Below are positions 1 through 6,961 of a stretch of 18,198 bases of DNA, piece after piece. The DNA is from JASSUD01 sp031963365 (GTDB lineage Bacteria; Pseudomonadota; Gammaproteobacteria; Burkholderiales; Burkholderiaceae): NCBI GenBank assembly GCA_031963365.1, contig JASSUF010000034.1, positions 1-18,198 of the forward strand, given 5' to 3'. Position 1 is the first letter of the stretch, and every line of letters starts with the position of its first letter. The notes beneath the pieces are model-generated. The model had not been told where the DNA came from, searched no databases, and worked only from the letters and a program-made list of their open reading frames with translations. A program made the translations under genes and the position numbers.

Positions 1-95
1 GTTGCGCTATAGCTGCGGTGCGTTAGCGCGCGTTGTAACAAGGTGGAATCGACAAAATGATAGTGTAGGCGACTTTCGAGTTCAAAAAGAGACAT
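1..95 (-). CDS. rnc: Ribonuclease III, N-terminal fragment (runs off left edge)
   Basis: Reading the minus strand from the ATG at 95-93 gives about 31 codons that continue past the window edge. The peptide begins MSLFELESRLHYHF and includes LLQRALTHRSYSA. LESRL-Y-F followed by LL-QALTHRS is the start of bacterial RNase III, and the Burkholderia protein has the same MxLSQLESRL opening. RNase III cleaves double-stranded RNA in rRNA maturation and mRNA decay. The catalytic ERLEFLGDS segment would lie beyond the edge. No strong Shine-Dalgarno precedes the ATG. In Burkholderia rnc usually follows lepB and a DUF4845 gene; here the upstream same-strand gene is mltD, so the local order is rearranged. 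A long hairpin lies about 60 nt upstream of the start. Identification is by recalled family sequence. Confidence 0.85.
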   Translation of the reverse strand, partial: MSLFELESRLHYHFVDSTLLQRALTHRSYSA

Positions 96-154
96 ACGCC
101 ATCTGCAAAGTACATGAATCTCGCGCCAATGTAATACAGGGCGAGGAATGAAAA

Positions 155-202
155 CTCGAAACCTGCTTTAAGGAGGATATTCCATTTAAAACAGGTTCCG
201 AG
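155..202 (-). terminator. Long hairpin between mltD and rnc (terminator or RNase III site)
   Basis: Arms 155-171 and 186-202 are reverse complements across 17 positions, with one mismatch and one G-T pair, around a 14-nt loop that can add three more pairs (GGA/TCC). On the minus strand the stem is followed by TTTTC, which suits an intrinsic terminator for mltD about 65 nt past its stop codon. It also lies in the leader of rnc. In E. coli, RNase III cleaves a stem-loop in its own leader for autoregulation, so the hairpin could serve either role. Confidence 0.6.
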
Positions 203-266
203 GGCTTATACAGAATTTTAGCTCAAAGGGGGTAGGGCGTGTCCTTAATTGTCTAAAAGGAGCTAT

Positions 267-1883
267 TTACACTACGGGCTTAGCGGTTTTTTGTGTTTTG
301 GTTTTTACCGTGTCAGATGCGCGTTTTTTTGCCGGTTGTTTAGTGGAGACAGCACTTGAGCGTACATTGCGTGAGGTCTGGGCGCGGCTATGTGTTTTTG
401 CAGTCACTTTTTTCGTTCTAGGCGTTCCCGTTGTTTTAACACGAGAGGCAACCGCAACAGAGTGCGCTTTACCGCTCCGTACAACAGGGCGATTCGCTGC
501 GGTATTAGCCACATGCAAAACGATAATTTGCCCTGGAACCAAACGCGTACGTTTTGTTTTATTCCAAGTTTGAATTTGCGCGACACTCACCCGATAGCGT
601 TTTGCAACAACCGACATATTTTCATGTTTGCGAATACGAAGCAGCATTTTGCGCGTAGCTGGAAGATCAGGCTCTATAGCTAGAAAAGCGCTCTCTGCTA
701 CTTCTGCGCTAATGTCTTCATCCTCTGCATCCGCTGATTTTGGCACTAAAATGGTGGCGCCAGGCTTAAGCCGCATCCCAACGGGGATTTTATTGACTGC
801 AATCAGCGTCTTGGAATTAACCCCTATCTTTGCTGCAAGTGCAGCAGGACGTGCACGCTTGGCAACGGTATACGTGGTCCAACTAGACAAAGTACCTTGA
901 TACGAATTGAGATTTTTTTCAAAAGCTTGCGCATTTTCAAAGGGCAGCAAAATCTGCGGACGGGTTGCCCCCAAAATAACGGGTTTTTTGAAAGAGGGAT
1001 TGAGCGCAGCAAATTCCTTCAGACTTAAACCTGAAAACTGTGCTGCGAGTTTGACATCGATATCACGCTCGGTAGTAACCGTAACAAAGTAAGGGTGGTT
1101 AGGTATCGGGGGTAAGGTCAATGAATAAGTTTGCGGACGTGCGATGATATTTTTAACTGCCTGCAACTTAGGTACGTAATTACGGGTTTCTGCAGGCAAT
1201 TTTAAGCTTTGATAATCTGTGGGCCGTCCTGCTGCACGATTGCGTGCAATAGCGCGCTGCACATTGCCTTCACCCCAGTTATACGCCGCGAGTGCGGTAT
1301 GCCAGTTACCAAACATACTGTATAGCTTGGTTAAATAATCAAGAGCCGCGTTAGTAGAAGCCAATACATCTCGCCGCTCGTCTTGAAATATATTTTGTTT
1401 TAGATTGAACGAGCGTCCCGTTCCTGGAATAAATTGCCACATGCCTGCTGCTTTAGCCACGGACAAGGCTTGTGGGTTATAGCCTGATTCAATAAACGGC
1501 AACAGCGCAAGTTCCGTAGGCATATGGCGGGCTTCCAATGCCTCGACGATGTAATATAAATACAGCGCTGACCGTTCGGTCATACGCTGCGCATAGTCTG
1601 GATGTGAGGTATACCAACGTAGCTGCGCATCCACCAAATTACCTTTCAGATCGGGTAGTTGATACCCTCGACGTATACGGTCCCAGATATCTCCCGAACC
1701 AGAAGCTAGCGTGTCACTATCCACATTGATGGGCTGATCTGCCGGGATTTTTGCTTTAGCCGCTTGCCTAAAAGAAAAAGGAGCGCGGTACATAGAGCTC
1801 GTTTTGTCACCAGCTGGACCTGCGCAGGCGGCTAATAAAACACCAAGCAATACACTTAGCAGCACGCTATAACATCGTTGCAT
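267..1883 (-). CDS. mltD: Membrane-bound lytic murein transglycosylase D (lipoprotein)
   Basis: 538 aa. It cleaves the MurNAc-GlcNAc bond of peptidoglycan to give 1,6-anhydromuropeptides, acting in the periplasm on the inner face of the outer membrane. The N-terminus is a lipoprotein signal: hydrophobic residues 6-18, then lipobox LAAC with lipidation Cys20. An SLT (GH23) domain spans about 115-250, with the catalytic Glu132 in PFIESGYNP, then GMWQFIPGTG (147-156) and ALAAYNWGEGNV (198-208). Two LysM peptidoglycan-binding domains follow at about 336-382 and 412-458. The tail (459-538) is rich in Lys, Arg, Thr and Ser and is probably disordered. AGGA precedes the ATG by 5 nt on the minus strand. 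In E. coli mltD sits beside gloB, then yafS-rnhA-dnaQ; here gloB is missing and the methyltransferase is the direct divergent neighbour. Confidence 0.95.
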   Translation of the reverse strand: MQRCYSVLLSVLLGVLLAACAGPAGDKTSSMYRAPFSFRQAAKAKIPADQPINVDSDTLASGSGDIWDRIRRGYQLPDLKGNLVDAQLRWYTSHPDYAQRMTERSALYLYYIVEALEARHMPTELALLPFIESGYNPQALSVAKAAGMWQFIPGTGRSFNLKQNIFQDERRDVLASTNAALDYLTKLYSMFGNWHTALAAYNWGEGNVQRAIARNRAAGRPTDYQSLKLPAETRNYVPKLQAVKNIIARPQTYSLTLPPIPNHPYFVTVTTERDIDVKLAAQFSGLSLKEFAALNPSFKKPVILGATRPQILLPFENAQAFEKNLNSYQGTLSSWTTYTVAKRARPAALAAKIGVNSKTLIAVNKIPVGMRLKPGATILVPKSADAEDEDISAEVAESAFLAIEPDLPATRKMLLRIRKHENMSVVAKRYRVSVAQIQTWNKTKRTRLVPGQIIVLHVANTAANRPVVRSGKAHSVAVASRVKTTGTPRTKKVTAKTHSRAQTSRNVRSSAVSTKQPAKKRASDTVKTKTQKTAKPVV

Positions 1884-1924
1884 GAAAATCCTGATAAAAG
1901 GAAGGAAGGCTGTAAAGAGGTTCT

Positions 1925-1979
1925 TGGGCCTATTGTAGAATCCATAGATTCATAACGCAATTCTACAAAGAAGTGCCCA
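1925..1979. promoter_or_regulatory. Nested inverted repeat in the mltD/methyltransferase divergent promoter region
   Basis: The 152-bp divergent gap carries a perfect 9-bp inverted repeat, TTGTAGAAT (1933-1941) and ATTCTACAA (1960-1968), separated by 18 bp. It is flanked by a second matching pair, TGGGC (1925-1929) and GCCCA (1975-1979). The position suits an operator for a dimeric regulator or a 5'-UTR hairpin. No convincing sigma-70 pair was located, so the role is inferred from symmetry and position alone. Confidence 0.35.
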
Positions 1980-2035
1980 TGGTATGCGTAGAATAGCGTC
2001 CGTTTCGGCTCTCTTTCACGAAGGCTTTTCTCATT

Positions 2036-2836
2036 ATGAAGACGGATATCCCCTCCAAAAAAAATACCTCAGCCTGGGCGGACTCTGTTTTGGGCCGCTA
2101 TATATTATCCTGGGAACAAGAACAAATTGATGCTGCAGTAGCAGATCTTTTTGGCTATCACGCTGTGCAGATTGGCTTGCCAGAGCTCGATGGGCTGCGA
2201 AATAATCGTATGGCCTACCGGGGGTTAGCGTTTTCGCATCCAGCCAAGGCATGGACCAAAACCCCCCCAGAGCAAACAGCCCCTAGTATGCTGCATCTCG
2301 CCCTACCAGAGTTGCCTTTTGCAACCCAGAGTATTGATCTGCTGATTTTACCGCATACCCTAGAATCGACAGAGCATCCACATCATTTACTAAGAGAAGT
2401 GGAGCGCGTTTTGCTTCCTGAGGGCAAGCTCATTATTTTTGGATTCAATCCATTCAGTTTATGGGGCGTAAGAAATCGGCTAGCAGGTTTACTAGGCCAT
2501 ACTTTCTTGCCAACGAGTGGGCCCTTAATTGAACTAGAACGTCTAAAAGACTGGCTAAGCCTCTTAGGCCTGGAATTAGAATTAGGGCGTTTTGGCTGTT
2601 ATAGATTGCCTGCACAAAGCCAATCACTCCTCGACCACTTTAAATATATGGAAGCCGCAGGAGATAGATGGTGGCCGATTTGTGGCGCAATTTATATGCT
2701 CACTGCAACCAAGCGCGTGCGTGCGCTTAGTTGGGTGGGCCCTGCTATTTCCTCCAAGGCTTTACCTGCACGCCCTGCATGGGCTACGCTAAAGCAGAAC
2801 ACCCCCCTACCTTACCCAAAAGACAAAACACCATGA
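2036..2836 (+). CDS. YafS-like SAM-dependent methyltransferase-domain protein
   Basis: 266 aa. The central part resembles class I SAM methyltransferases (Methyltransf_11 type): LPFATQSIDLLILPHTLE (93-110), HHLLREVERVLLPEGKLIIF (116-135) and GFNPFSLWGVRN (136-147). That block, together with location next to rnhA, matches the E. coli YafS family; the substrate is not known to me. The glycine-rich SAM-binding motif I is not recognisable: the expected place reads AVQIGLPELDG (43-53), so the methyl donor site may be atypical. The start follows AAGG at 2021-2024 with a long 11-nt gap, a weak site. The stop overlaps the rnhA start as ATGA (2833-2836), so the two are probably translationally coupled in one operon transcribed divergently from mltD. 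Confidence 0.85.
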   Translation: MKTDIPSKKNTSAWADSVLGRYILSWEQEQIDAAVADLFGYHAVQIGLPELDGLRNNRMAYRGLAFSHPAKAWTKTPPEQTAPSMLHLALPELPFATQSIDLLILPHTLESTEHPHHLLREVERVLLPEGKLIIFGFNPFSLWGVRNRLAGLLGHTFLPTSGPLIELERLKDWLSLLGLELELGRFGCYRLPAQSQSLLDHFKYMEAAGDRWWPICGAIYMLTATKRVRALSWVGPAISSKALPARPAWATLKQNTPLPYPKDKTP

Positions 2837-3309
2837 CCCTGCAATGTGCAAAAAATAATATTGTTGATATTTACACCGATGGCGCCTGCAGCGGCAATCC
2901 AGGCCCAGGAGGGTGGGGCGCCTACTTCAAATATGCATCGGGAGAAGAAGCACTCTGCGGAGGCGCTGCGCAAACAACCAACAACCGGATGGAATTACTC
3001 GCTGTAATCCAAGCACTCACCACTCTAAAGCCTGGATACAGCGCTAATATCTATACCGACTCCCAATATGTGCAGCTTGGCATAGGCACATGGATTATCA
3101 ACTGGAAAAAGAAAGGATGGCGCACCGCAGCCGGCGCTCCCGTTAAAAACATGGATCTATGGAAAGAACTAGACGCCCTAGTAGCCCTCCACACCCAAAA
3201 AGGCCAAACCATTCAATGGCACTGGGTTAAAGGCCATGCAGGAGACCCAGGAAACGAACGCGCAGACACCCTAGCCCGCCAAGGCATCTTAAAAGCCTCC
3301 AAAGCTTAA
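2833..3309 (+). CDS. rnhA: Ribonuclease HI
   Basis: 158 aa, close to the 155 aa of the E. coli enzyme. It hydrolyses the RNA strand of RNA-DNA hybrids, removing R-loops and primers. The catalytic set is complete: Asp16 in YTDGACSGNPG, Glu54 in NNRMELLAV, Asp76 in IYTDSQYV, His135 in WVKGHAGD and Asp145 in NERADTLA. The basic handle segment WIINWKKKGWR (87-97) is present. An ORF extends upstream to 2731, but this start is preferred because ATG overlaps the methyltransferase stop (ATGA) and gives the usual family length. dnaQ normally lies next to it, but here is about 3.6 kb downstream. A REP-like inverted pair follows the stop and may end transcription. Confidence 0.97.
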   Translation: MTLQCAKNNIVDIYTDGACSGNPGPGGWGAYFKYASGEEALCGGAAQTTNNRMELLAVIQALTTLKPGYSANIYTDSQYVQLGIGTWIINWKKKGWRTAAGAPVKNMDLWKELDALVALHTQKGQTIQWHWVKGHAGDPGNERADTLARQGILKASKA

Positions 3310-3325
3310 TATGCATATACAGAAT

Positions 3326-3358
3326 GGTAGGTTGGGGTGACGAAGGAACCCCAACATG
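3326..3358 (+). repeat. REP-like palindrome, copy A
   Basis: GTAG head at 3327-3330, then an 8-bp stem GTTGGGGT / ACCCCAAC around a 9-nt loop, then ATG. This is the only copy with a perfect stem; copies B, D and E carry one bulged T. A 5' GTAG followed by an imperfect hairpin is the hallmark of REP elements mobilised by RAYT (TnpA-REP) proteins. It pairs in inverted orientation with copy B, GTAG ends outermost. Confidence 0.7.
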
Positions 3359-3393
3359 CGCACCACCAGCTCACAATCATCGCTTTTGATCTG

Positions 3394-3457
3394 CATACGC
3401 AGGTTTTAAAAGGACTGTGGTAATCATGTTGGGGTTCGTGCCTCACCACCAACCTAC
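3394..3457 (-). repeat. REP-like palindrome, copy B with extended flank
   Basis: The core is 3425-3457, ending CTAC; its reverse complement starts GTAGGTTGGTGGTGA and ends GAACCCCAACATG. It is inverted relative to copy A, with 66 nt between them. On the inner side the similarity with copy E continues: both carry AAAACCTGCGTA about 30 nt past the core, here reversed at about 3396-3408. The mobile or duplicated unit is therefore longer than the hairpin alone. Confidence 0.65.
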
Positions 3458-3478
3458 ATACATTCACGCTTTTCGCGA

Positions 3479-4432
3479 TTACAGCGCATTATCTACAACT
3501 GTATTACTAAGAGAATTATTATTTGAATTAAGCATAGTATATATTCCGCGCACTTGCACCAAAATATGAGCTATATCATTGCGAATGTCGTCATCACGTT
3601 GATTAGAGGCTGAGTCTTTTAGGATTTTTATTCTCGTTGCTATATGGTCTGTCAACGTAAGGGAAAATACATTTTCCTTTAATTTTTTAATATCTTCGAC
3701 CTGATATTTTGTATGAATGTCAAGCAATGTTATTAAACATTCATTAATTAACCAAGTTAATGCAGTCGTTGTTACAGAAACATACAGACTATGACGTGTA
3801 ATAAACCCTTCAATAGTCATAATGCCTGCAGCTACGCCACCTAATACTGCGAGTGAGCGCGCGATCCATCTCAATTTTGTATGCTCAGGCAGGGAGTTTT
3901 TTTCAAGATATGCTTGAATATCTGTTATGGAAACCTGAACAGCTTGAGCAAAAACCTTTAATTCCTTTAAAGGAATGGGGCGTATATCTTCTAAAGAGAG
4001 AGCCTGCTCTCTTTCACTCACATTTAATTGATCCGTAGTATTTAGCTGCAGCGTGTCATCCAGCAGAGTCTTCGCTTTTTCTATTTTCTGTTTAATTTCC
4101 TCAATCCGTTCTAATGAAAGCATTCGCAGCTTGAACCAGGAAGCACTCTCCTGCCATGTTAATAGTTCCTCAAGCTTTTTTTTCGATTGCCGGAGTTCAT
4201 TATGTAAATTATTTTGACTAACATTCATCGTAGAAATAGATGGCTGCACTGGGCTACCCTGTTCAAGGACGGGTTGCTGACTTCTTTGGAAGCGCTGACG
4301 GACTTGAAGAGGAGATATTTCAATAGAAGTAGAAGTGGCTTCCTGTTGGCTTCCTTGAAAATCTTCTACAGAATTGCCAGAAATAGAAGCGCTTATTGCC
4401 GTACTATGCTGAATACCAGGTACAGAAGACAT
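3479..4432 (-). CDS. Hypothetical coiled-coil protein with two membrane segments
   Basis: 317 aa, not recognised as any family. The N-terminus (1-75) is rich in Ser, Gln and Thr and of low complexity, without a Sec signal peptide. Residues 76-125 form a charged heptad-like coiled coil (LRQSKKKLEELL, IEEIKQKIEKAK). Two hydrophobic stretches at about 189-211 and 216-238 could form a transmembrane hairpin with a short loop, followed by a charged helical C-terminus. GGAG at 4438-4441 is 5 nt before the ATG, a good ribosome-binding site. The disordered N-terminus, coiled coil and membrane hairpin recall effectors or translocator-like proteins of intracellular bacteria, but that is inference from shape only. 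It lies antisense to its neighbours inside the accessory block separating rnhA from dnaQ. Confidence 0.7.
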   Translation of the reverse strand: MSSVPGIQHSTAISASISGNSVEDFQGSQQEATSTSIEISPLQVRQRFQRSQQPVLEQGSPVQPSISTMNVSQNNLHNELRQSKKKLEELLTWQESASWFKLRMLSLERIEEIKQKIEKAKTLLDDTLQLNTTDQLNVSEREQALSLEDIRPIPLKELKVFAQAVQVSITDIQAYLEKNSLPEHTKLRWIARSLAVLGGVAAGIMTIEGFITRHSLYVSVTTTALTWLINECLITLLDIHTKYQVEDIKKLKENVFSLTLTDHIATRIKILKDSASNQRDDDIRNDIAHILVQVRGIYTMLNSNNNSLSNTVVDNAL

Positions 4433-4861
4433 AAATTCTCCATGTTTTTAGATAGTTAAGTGACGTTACGCAATTAGCAGGACTTCTGGACACTAGAACA
4501 AGAGAAGCCATATCACCTTCACGGTAGGCCTAAATGGTTTGATTTCGTCATATTCCATAAAGTATTATTTTTAAATAATACTTTATAATCCTATAAAGAC
4601 CTGATTTAAGCTGTAAACGTTGATTGTGTTAAATAAGAATATCTAAAGATAAAAAACGCTTATGTACACTATAGGTATAGCCTATAGCGAGGTATGAAGC
4701 TTGTGGTGTGCCTATCTTTAGAACGCAAATGAGACAGCATAGTCCAGCACTGCAGGTATGCTTAACTTTTTCCCAGGGTATTTATGGATAGCTTTAGCAT
4801 CATGCTTTCCTCATACTTTACAATCCATCGCCTAGTTTTTACATCAATATAGATCTTTGAT
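4433..4861. other. Intergenic accessory DNA with two short palindromes, no gene seen
   Basis: No convincing coding sequence is visible on either strand. It holds the palindrome at 4557-4586 and a smaller one, CTATAGG (4669-4675) and CCTATAG (4681-4687), separated by 5 nt. The right end leads into the IS5-family remnant, so part of this stretch may be unrecognisable transposon DNA. Confidence 0.4.
4557..4586. promoter_or_regulatory. Perfect AT-rich palindrome
   Basis: The 14-nt arms 4557-4570 and 4573-4586 are exact reverse complements with only 2 nt between them, all A/T except one G-C pair. It lies about 125 bp upstream of the 317-aa gene. It could be a bidirectional terminator stem or an operator. 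No T-tract follows on either strand, which weakens the terminator reading. Confidence 0.4.
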
Positions 4862-5069
4862 TTTGAAAAAATCCATATGGCGCATCCGTTGGTGCGACTG
4901 GCAGGTTTAATCAACTGGGATCGACTCAGCCACATTGATGAGTGAAAGCATCACCTCAGGCAGAGGTTGTCTTGCAACCTTGCCGCGGCTCATAGGGGGA
5001 TTGTTGTATCTGCAGTACGCGTTCGATTTATCGGATGAAGAAATGGCGCTGGGCATAACTCACGCATGA
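4862..5069 (+). pseudogene. IS5-family transposase, decayed N-terminal fragment
   Basis: Frame 1 (about 4862-4942) reads IHMAHPLVRLAGLINWDRL and stops at TGA 4943-4945. The next frame, from 4944 to the stop at 5067-5069, reads LATLPRLIGGLLYLQYAF then DLSDEEMALG. HPLVRLA-IDW, followed by LPTRLM-GL-YLK and -LSDE-V, is the N-terminal region of IS5-family transposases. A +1 shift at about 4943 and loss of the rest, including the DDE core, make it non-functional. The terminal repeats were not located. It lies just upstream of the F-box/LRR gene, as one of two IS scars flanking that gene. Confidence 0.75.
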
Positions 5070-5076
5070 TTCTCAG

Positions 5077-5093
5077 AAAGCTTCAGCTTTTTT
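5077..5093 (+). terminator. Weak terminator-like hairpin
   Basis: AAAGC (5077-5081) and GCTTT (5086-5090) flank a TTCA loop and run into further T residues. The stem has only five pairs, so a terminator is possible but weakly supported. It lies between the IS5 remnant and the F-box/LRR gene. Confidence 0.25.
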
Positions 5094-5240
5094 ACCTTTT
5101 TATTTCGTTTATCTTGGGCTTTTCTATAGGTCACTGTGCTGCTTCCATTTTATGTAAAGACTGCGATTTTTTTTGAAAAAATTTACTTCATTCTCTGATG
5201 ATTATTAATTTTCTAATTCGTTTATAAAAAAATACAAATC

Positions 5241-6377
5241 ATGGAAATTACAAATAGATTTAGAAATAAGGTTATGCCCTCAATAGATTTCTCTATTGCA
5301 CCTGTGAAAAATAGAGCTGTAGATACAGATCGTCAAATACCACCGGAAGTGGTAGATATAATTTTAGCGTATGTTACAAAACCATATATCCCAATAGAGT
5401 CTACACAAAAATTATTTTTGCTAATGAGAATAAATAGTATTTTTCTGAATCGAGTAAGAATCATATTAAAAAGTGATGAGGTGAATTTAAATTGGAATAG
5501 AGATAAAGACTTTATTGGGGATTTTAGAAAGTCATTGAAATGGAAAAAACATATAAAATATTTAAGCAAAACGAAGCAGAGAAAATGGTGTGATCATAGC
5601 GTTGATGCGATCGTGAAAAATCATACTTTACATCCCAATCAACTTGCATGCGGCATTAAAAGAACTCTAGAGATAGTGCGGCATATCAAATTGAGTTTAG
5701 CCTACATAACACCTGTAGGACGCCATGCAATATTGGATTCCTTGTCGAAAAGAATAGACCTAAAATCATTGGATTTATATGTCGGTTATGAGAGCCGCTT
5801 TGTCAAGCAAAAATATGCAGAAACAGTTATAGAAATATTAAATAAAAATGCAGCATTGGTTGATGTTCCATACCTTGGATTTATAGGAAATACATTTAAT
5901 ATTGAAAAGCTCGATACGTTAATGGGGGCGTTATTAAATAAAAAGGTCGGTACTCTTAGTTTTGATGCAATACAAATTAATGAAGGTATCCTAAAAAGAT
6001 GTTCTGAAAATTTAAAGAGGCTGGATGTTAACTATTTTTCAATAAACTCTGCTATACTCAGTCGTGAAGGAATGAAATTTTTGATTTATAATCTCCCGAA
6101 TAATTTAAAAAAATTATCATTAAAAGCCAATAATATTGATAAAGATATGGCGAAATTTATTTTCGAAAATTTAAAGAATACAGAGGTTGAGCATATATAT
6201 TTATCAAAGAATAGTTTATCTGGATTTCAAGCTGATGATTTGCGAAAAATTTCAGAATATTTATCTGTAAAGGAAATACATTTATATCATTGTGGCTTAT
6301 ACAATAAAAGATATGATTTTGCTGGCATGCTGAATAAAAATAAAAAAGAAATTGAATTTTTTTTTGAAATTAAATAA
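5241..6377 (+). CDS. F-box-like / leucine-rich-repeat protein, candidate host-directed effector
   Basis: 378 aa and much more AT-rich than its neighbours. Residues 32-78 look F-box-like: QIPPEVVDIILAYV, then KLFLLMRINSIFLNRVRIIL, matching the LP-E---I---L then L---V---F pattern. After a basic stretch (83-125), LRR-like segments follow: LKSLDLYV (174-181), VGTLSFDAI (236-244), NLKRLDVNYFSI (257-268), NLKKLSLKANNI (288-299), EVEHIYLSKNSL (315-326) and SVKEIHLYHCGL (342-353). The last four are spaced 27-31 residues apart, as in ribonuclease-inhibitor-type LRRs. F-box plus LRR is the layout of eukaryotic SCF ubiquitin-ligase adaptors and some bacterial effectors; a host-ubiquitin role is inference. 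No signal peptide or Shine-Dalgarno is clear; Met12 is an alternative start with AAGG just upstream. IS remnants lie on both sides, pointing to acquisition. Confidence 0.75.
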   Translation: MEITNRFRNKVMPSIDFSIAPVKNRAVDTDRQIPPEVVDIILAYVTKPYIPIESTQKLFLLMRINSIFLNRVRIILKSDEVNLNWNRDKDFIGDFRKSLKWKKHIKYLSKTKQRKWCDHSVDAIVKNHTLHPNQLACGIKRTLEIVRHIKLSLAYITPVGRHAILDSLSKRIDLKSLDLYVGYESRFVKQKYAETVIEILNKNAALVDVPYLGFIGNTFNIEKLDTLMGALLNKKVGTLSFDAIQINEGILKRCSENLKRLDVNYFSINSAILSREGMKFLIYNLPNNLKKLSLKANNIDKDMAKFIFENLKNTEVEHIYLSKNSLSGFQADDLRKISEYLSVKEIHLYHCGLYNKRYDFAGMLNKNKKEIEFFFEIK

Positions 6378-6384
6378 TTTTGAA

Positions 6385-6850
6385 AATAGTGCCAGCCCTG
6401 ATCCGCATGCATGATCAGCTTGCCATCTTTGCCCAGATGTACACATGCCTTCTGAAGTATATCGCTCACCATCTGAATACTGGGCGTGTAGCCATTTCAT
6501 AGGCAATGATCTCTGCGTTATATAATCTATAGCCGGTCTACATGAATATCAAAGTGGGCTGCGCTCTCCTGGTACGATAGCGCGTGCTTTCGCATATGTT
6601 TCAGAACCGACCGTTTGAATTGCGCACTGTAATAACTGCATTTCTTCTCAAGGCTCGATTGACCATGTATTTGGTAAGCGGCTACCCATTTCGCACTGCT
6701 GCACTATCAATGCCGTACTACTTCGGTATCGCTCCCTAACTTTCTACTTCAGACAAACATCTCTGCACCACTGAAAGTTTTAATTCTTTACTATACGCCT
6801 TCATAAAAATTTCCAAAAAGTCAGATCCAATGTCCAACTTTTTAGGGGCA
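6385..6850 (-). mobile_element. Decayed IS3-family (IS150-type) element, internally deleted
   Basis: On the minus strand the element begins TGCCCCTAAAAAGTTGGACA at 6850, an IS3-type TG end. An OrfA start, KAYSKELKLSVVQRCLSE, is interrupted by stops and a frameshift, then WVAAYQIHGQSSLEKK and YYSAQFKRSVLKHMRKHALS followed by ESAAHFDIH. It then jumps to OrfB (rve integrase) sequence, YNAEIIAYEMATRP, and in a shifted frame DGKLIMHADQGWHY. Most of OrfB, including the start of its DDE domain, is missing between these parts, and the right portion of the IS is lost at about 6385, close to the stop codon of the F-box/LRR gene. It cannot encode an active transposase. Confidence 0.85.
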
Positions 6851-6851
6851 G

Positions 6852-6888
6852 ATGTTGTGTGGGGTTCTTCCATCACCACCAACCTACC
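6852..6888 (-). repeat. REP-like palindrome, copy C (disrupted)
   Basis: The reverse complement starts GGTAGGTTGGTGGTGA and continues to AACCCC, then carries a few extra bases (ACAC) before AACATC, breaking the stem found in the other copies. Its tail touches the outer end of the IS3 remnant at 6850. No inverted partner is visible nearby, so the IS insertion or later deletion may have removed it. Confidence 0.65.
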
Positions 6889-6961
6889 TCTATTCGTTAG
6901 CTGACGGTTATAAAGAAAGCCTTAACCCATCCTTAAAAATTTTCAAACCATAGCCACAAAC

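Noticed and set aside
168..183. Stretch resembling the priming site of a common laboratory gene-disruption cassette (TAAGGAGGATATTC)
   Set aside because: Only 14 nt match, it forms the loop of a natural hairpin, and no FRT site or resistance gene is near; taken as coincidence.
2731..2832. 34-codon N-terminal extension of rnhA
   Set aside because: It overlaps the methyltransferase in another frame, is not RNase H-like, and the ATGA start at 2833 gives the normal length.
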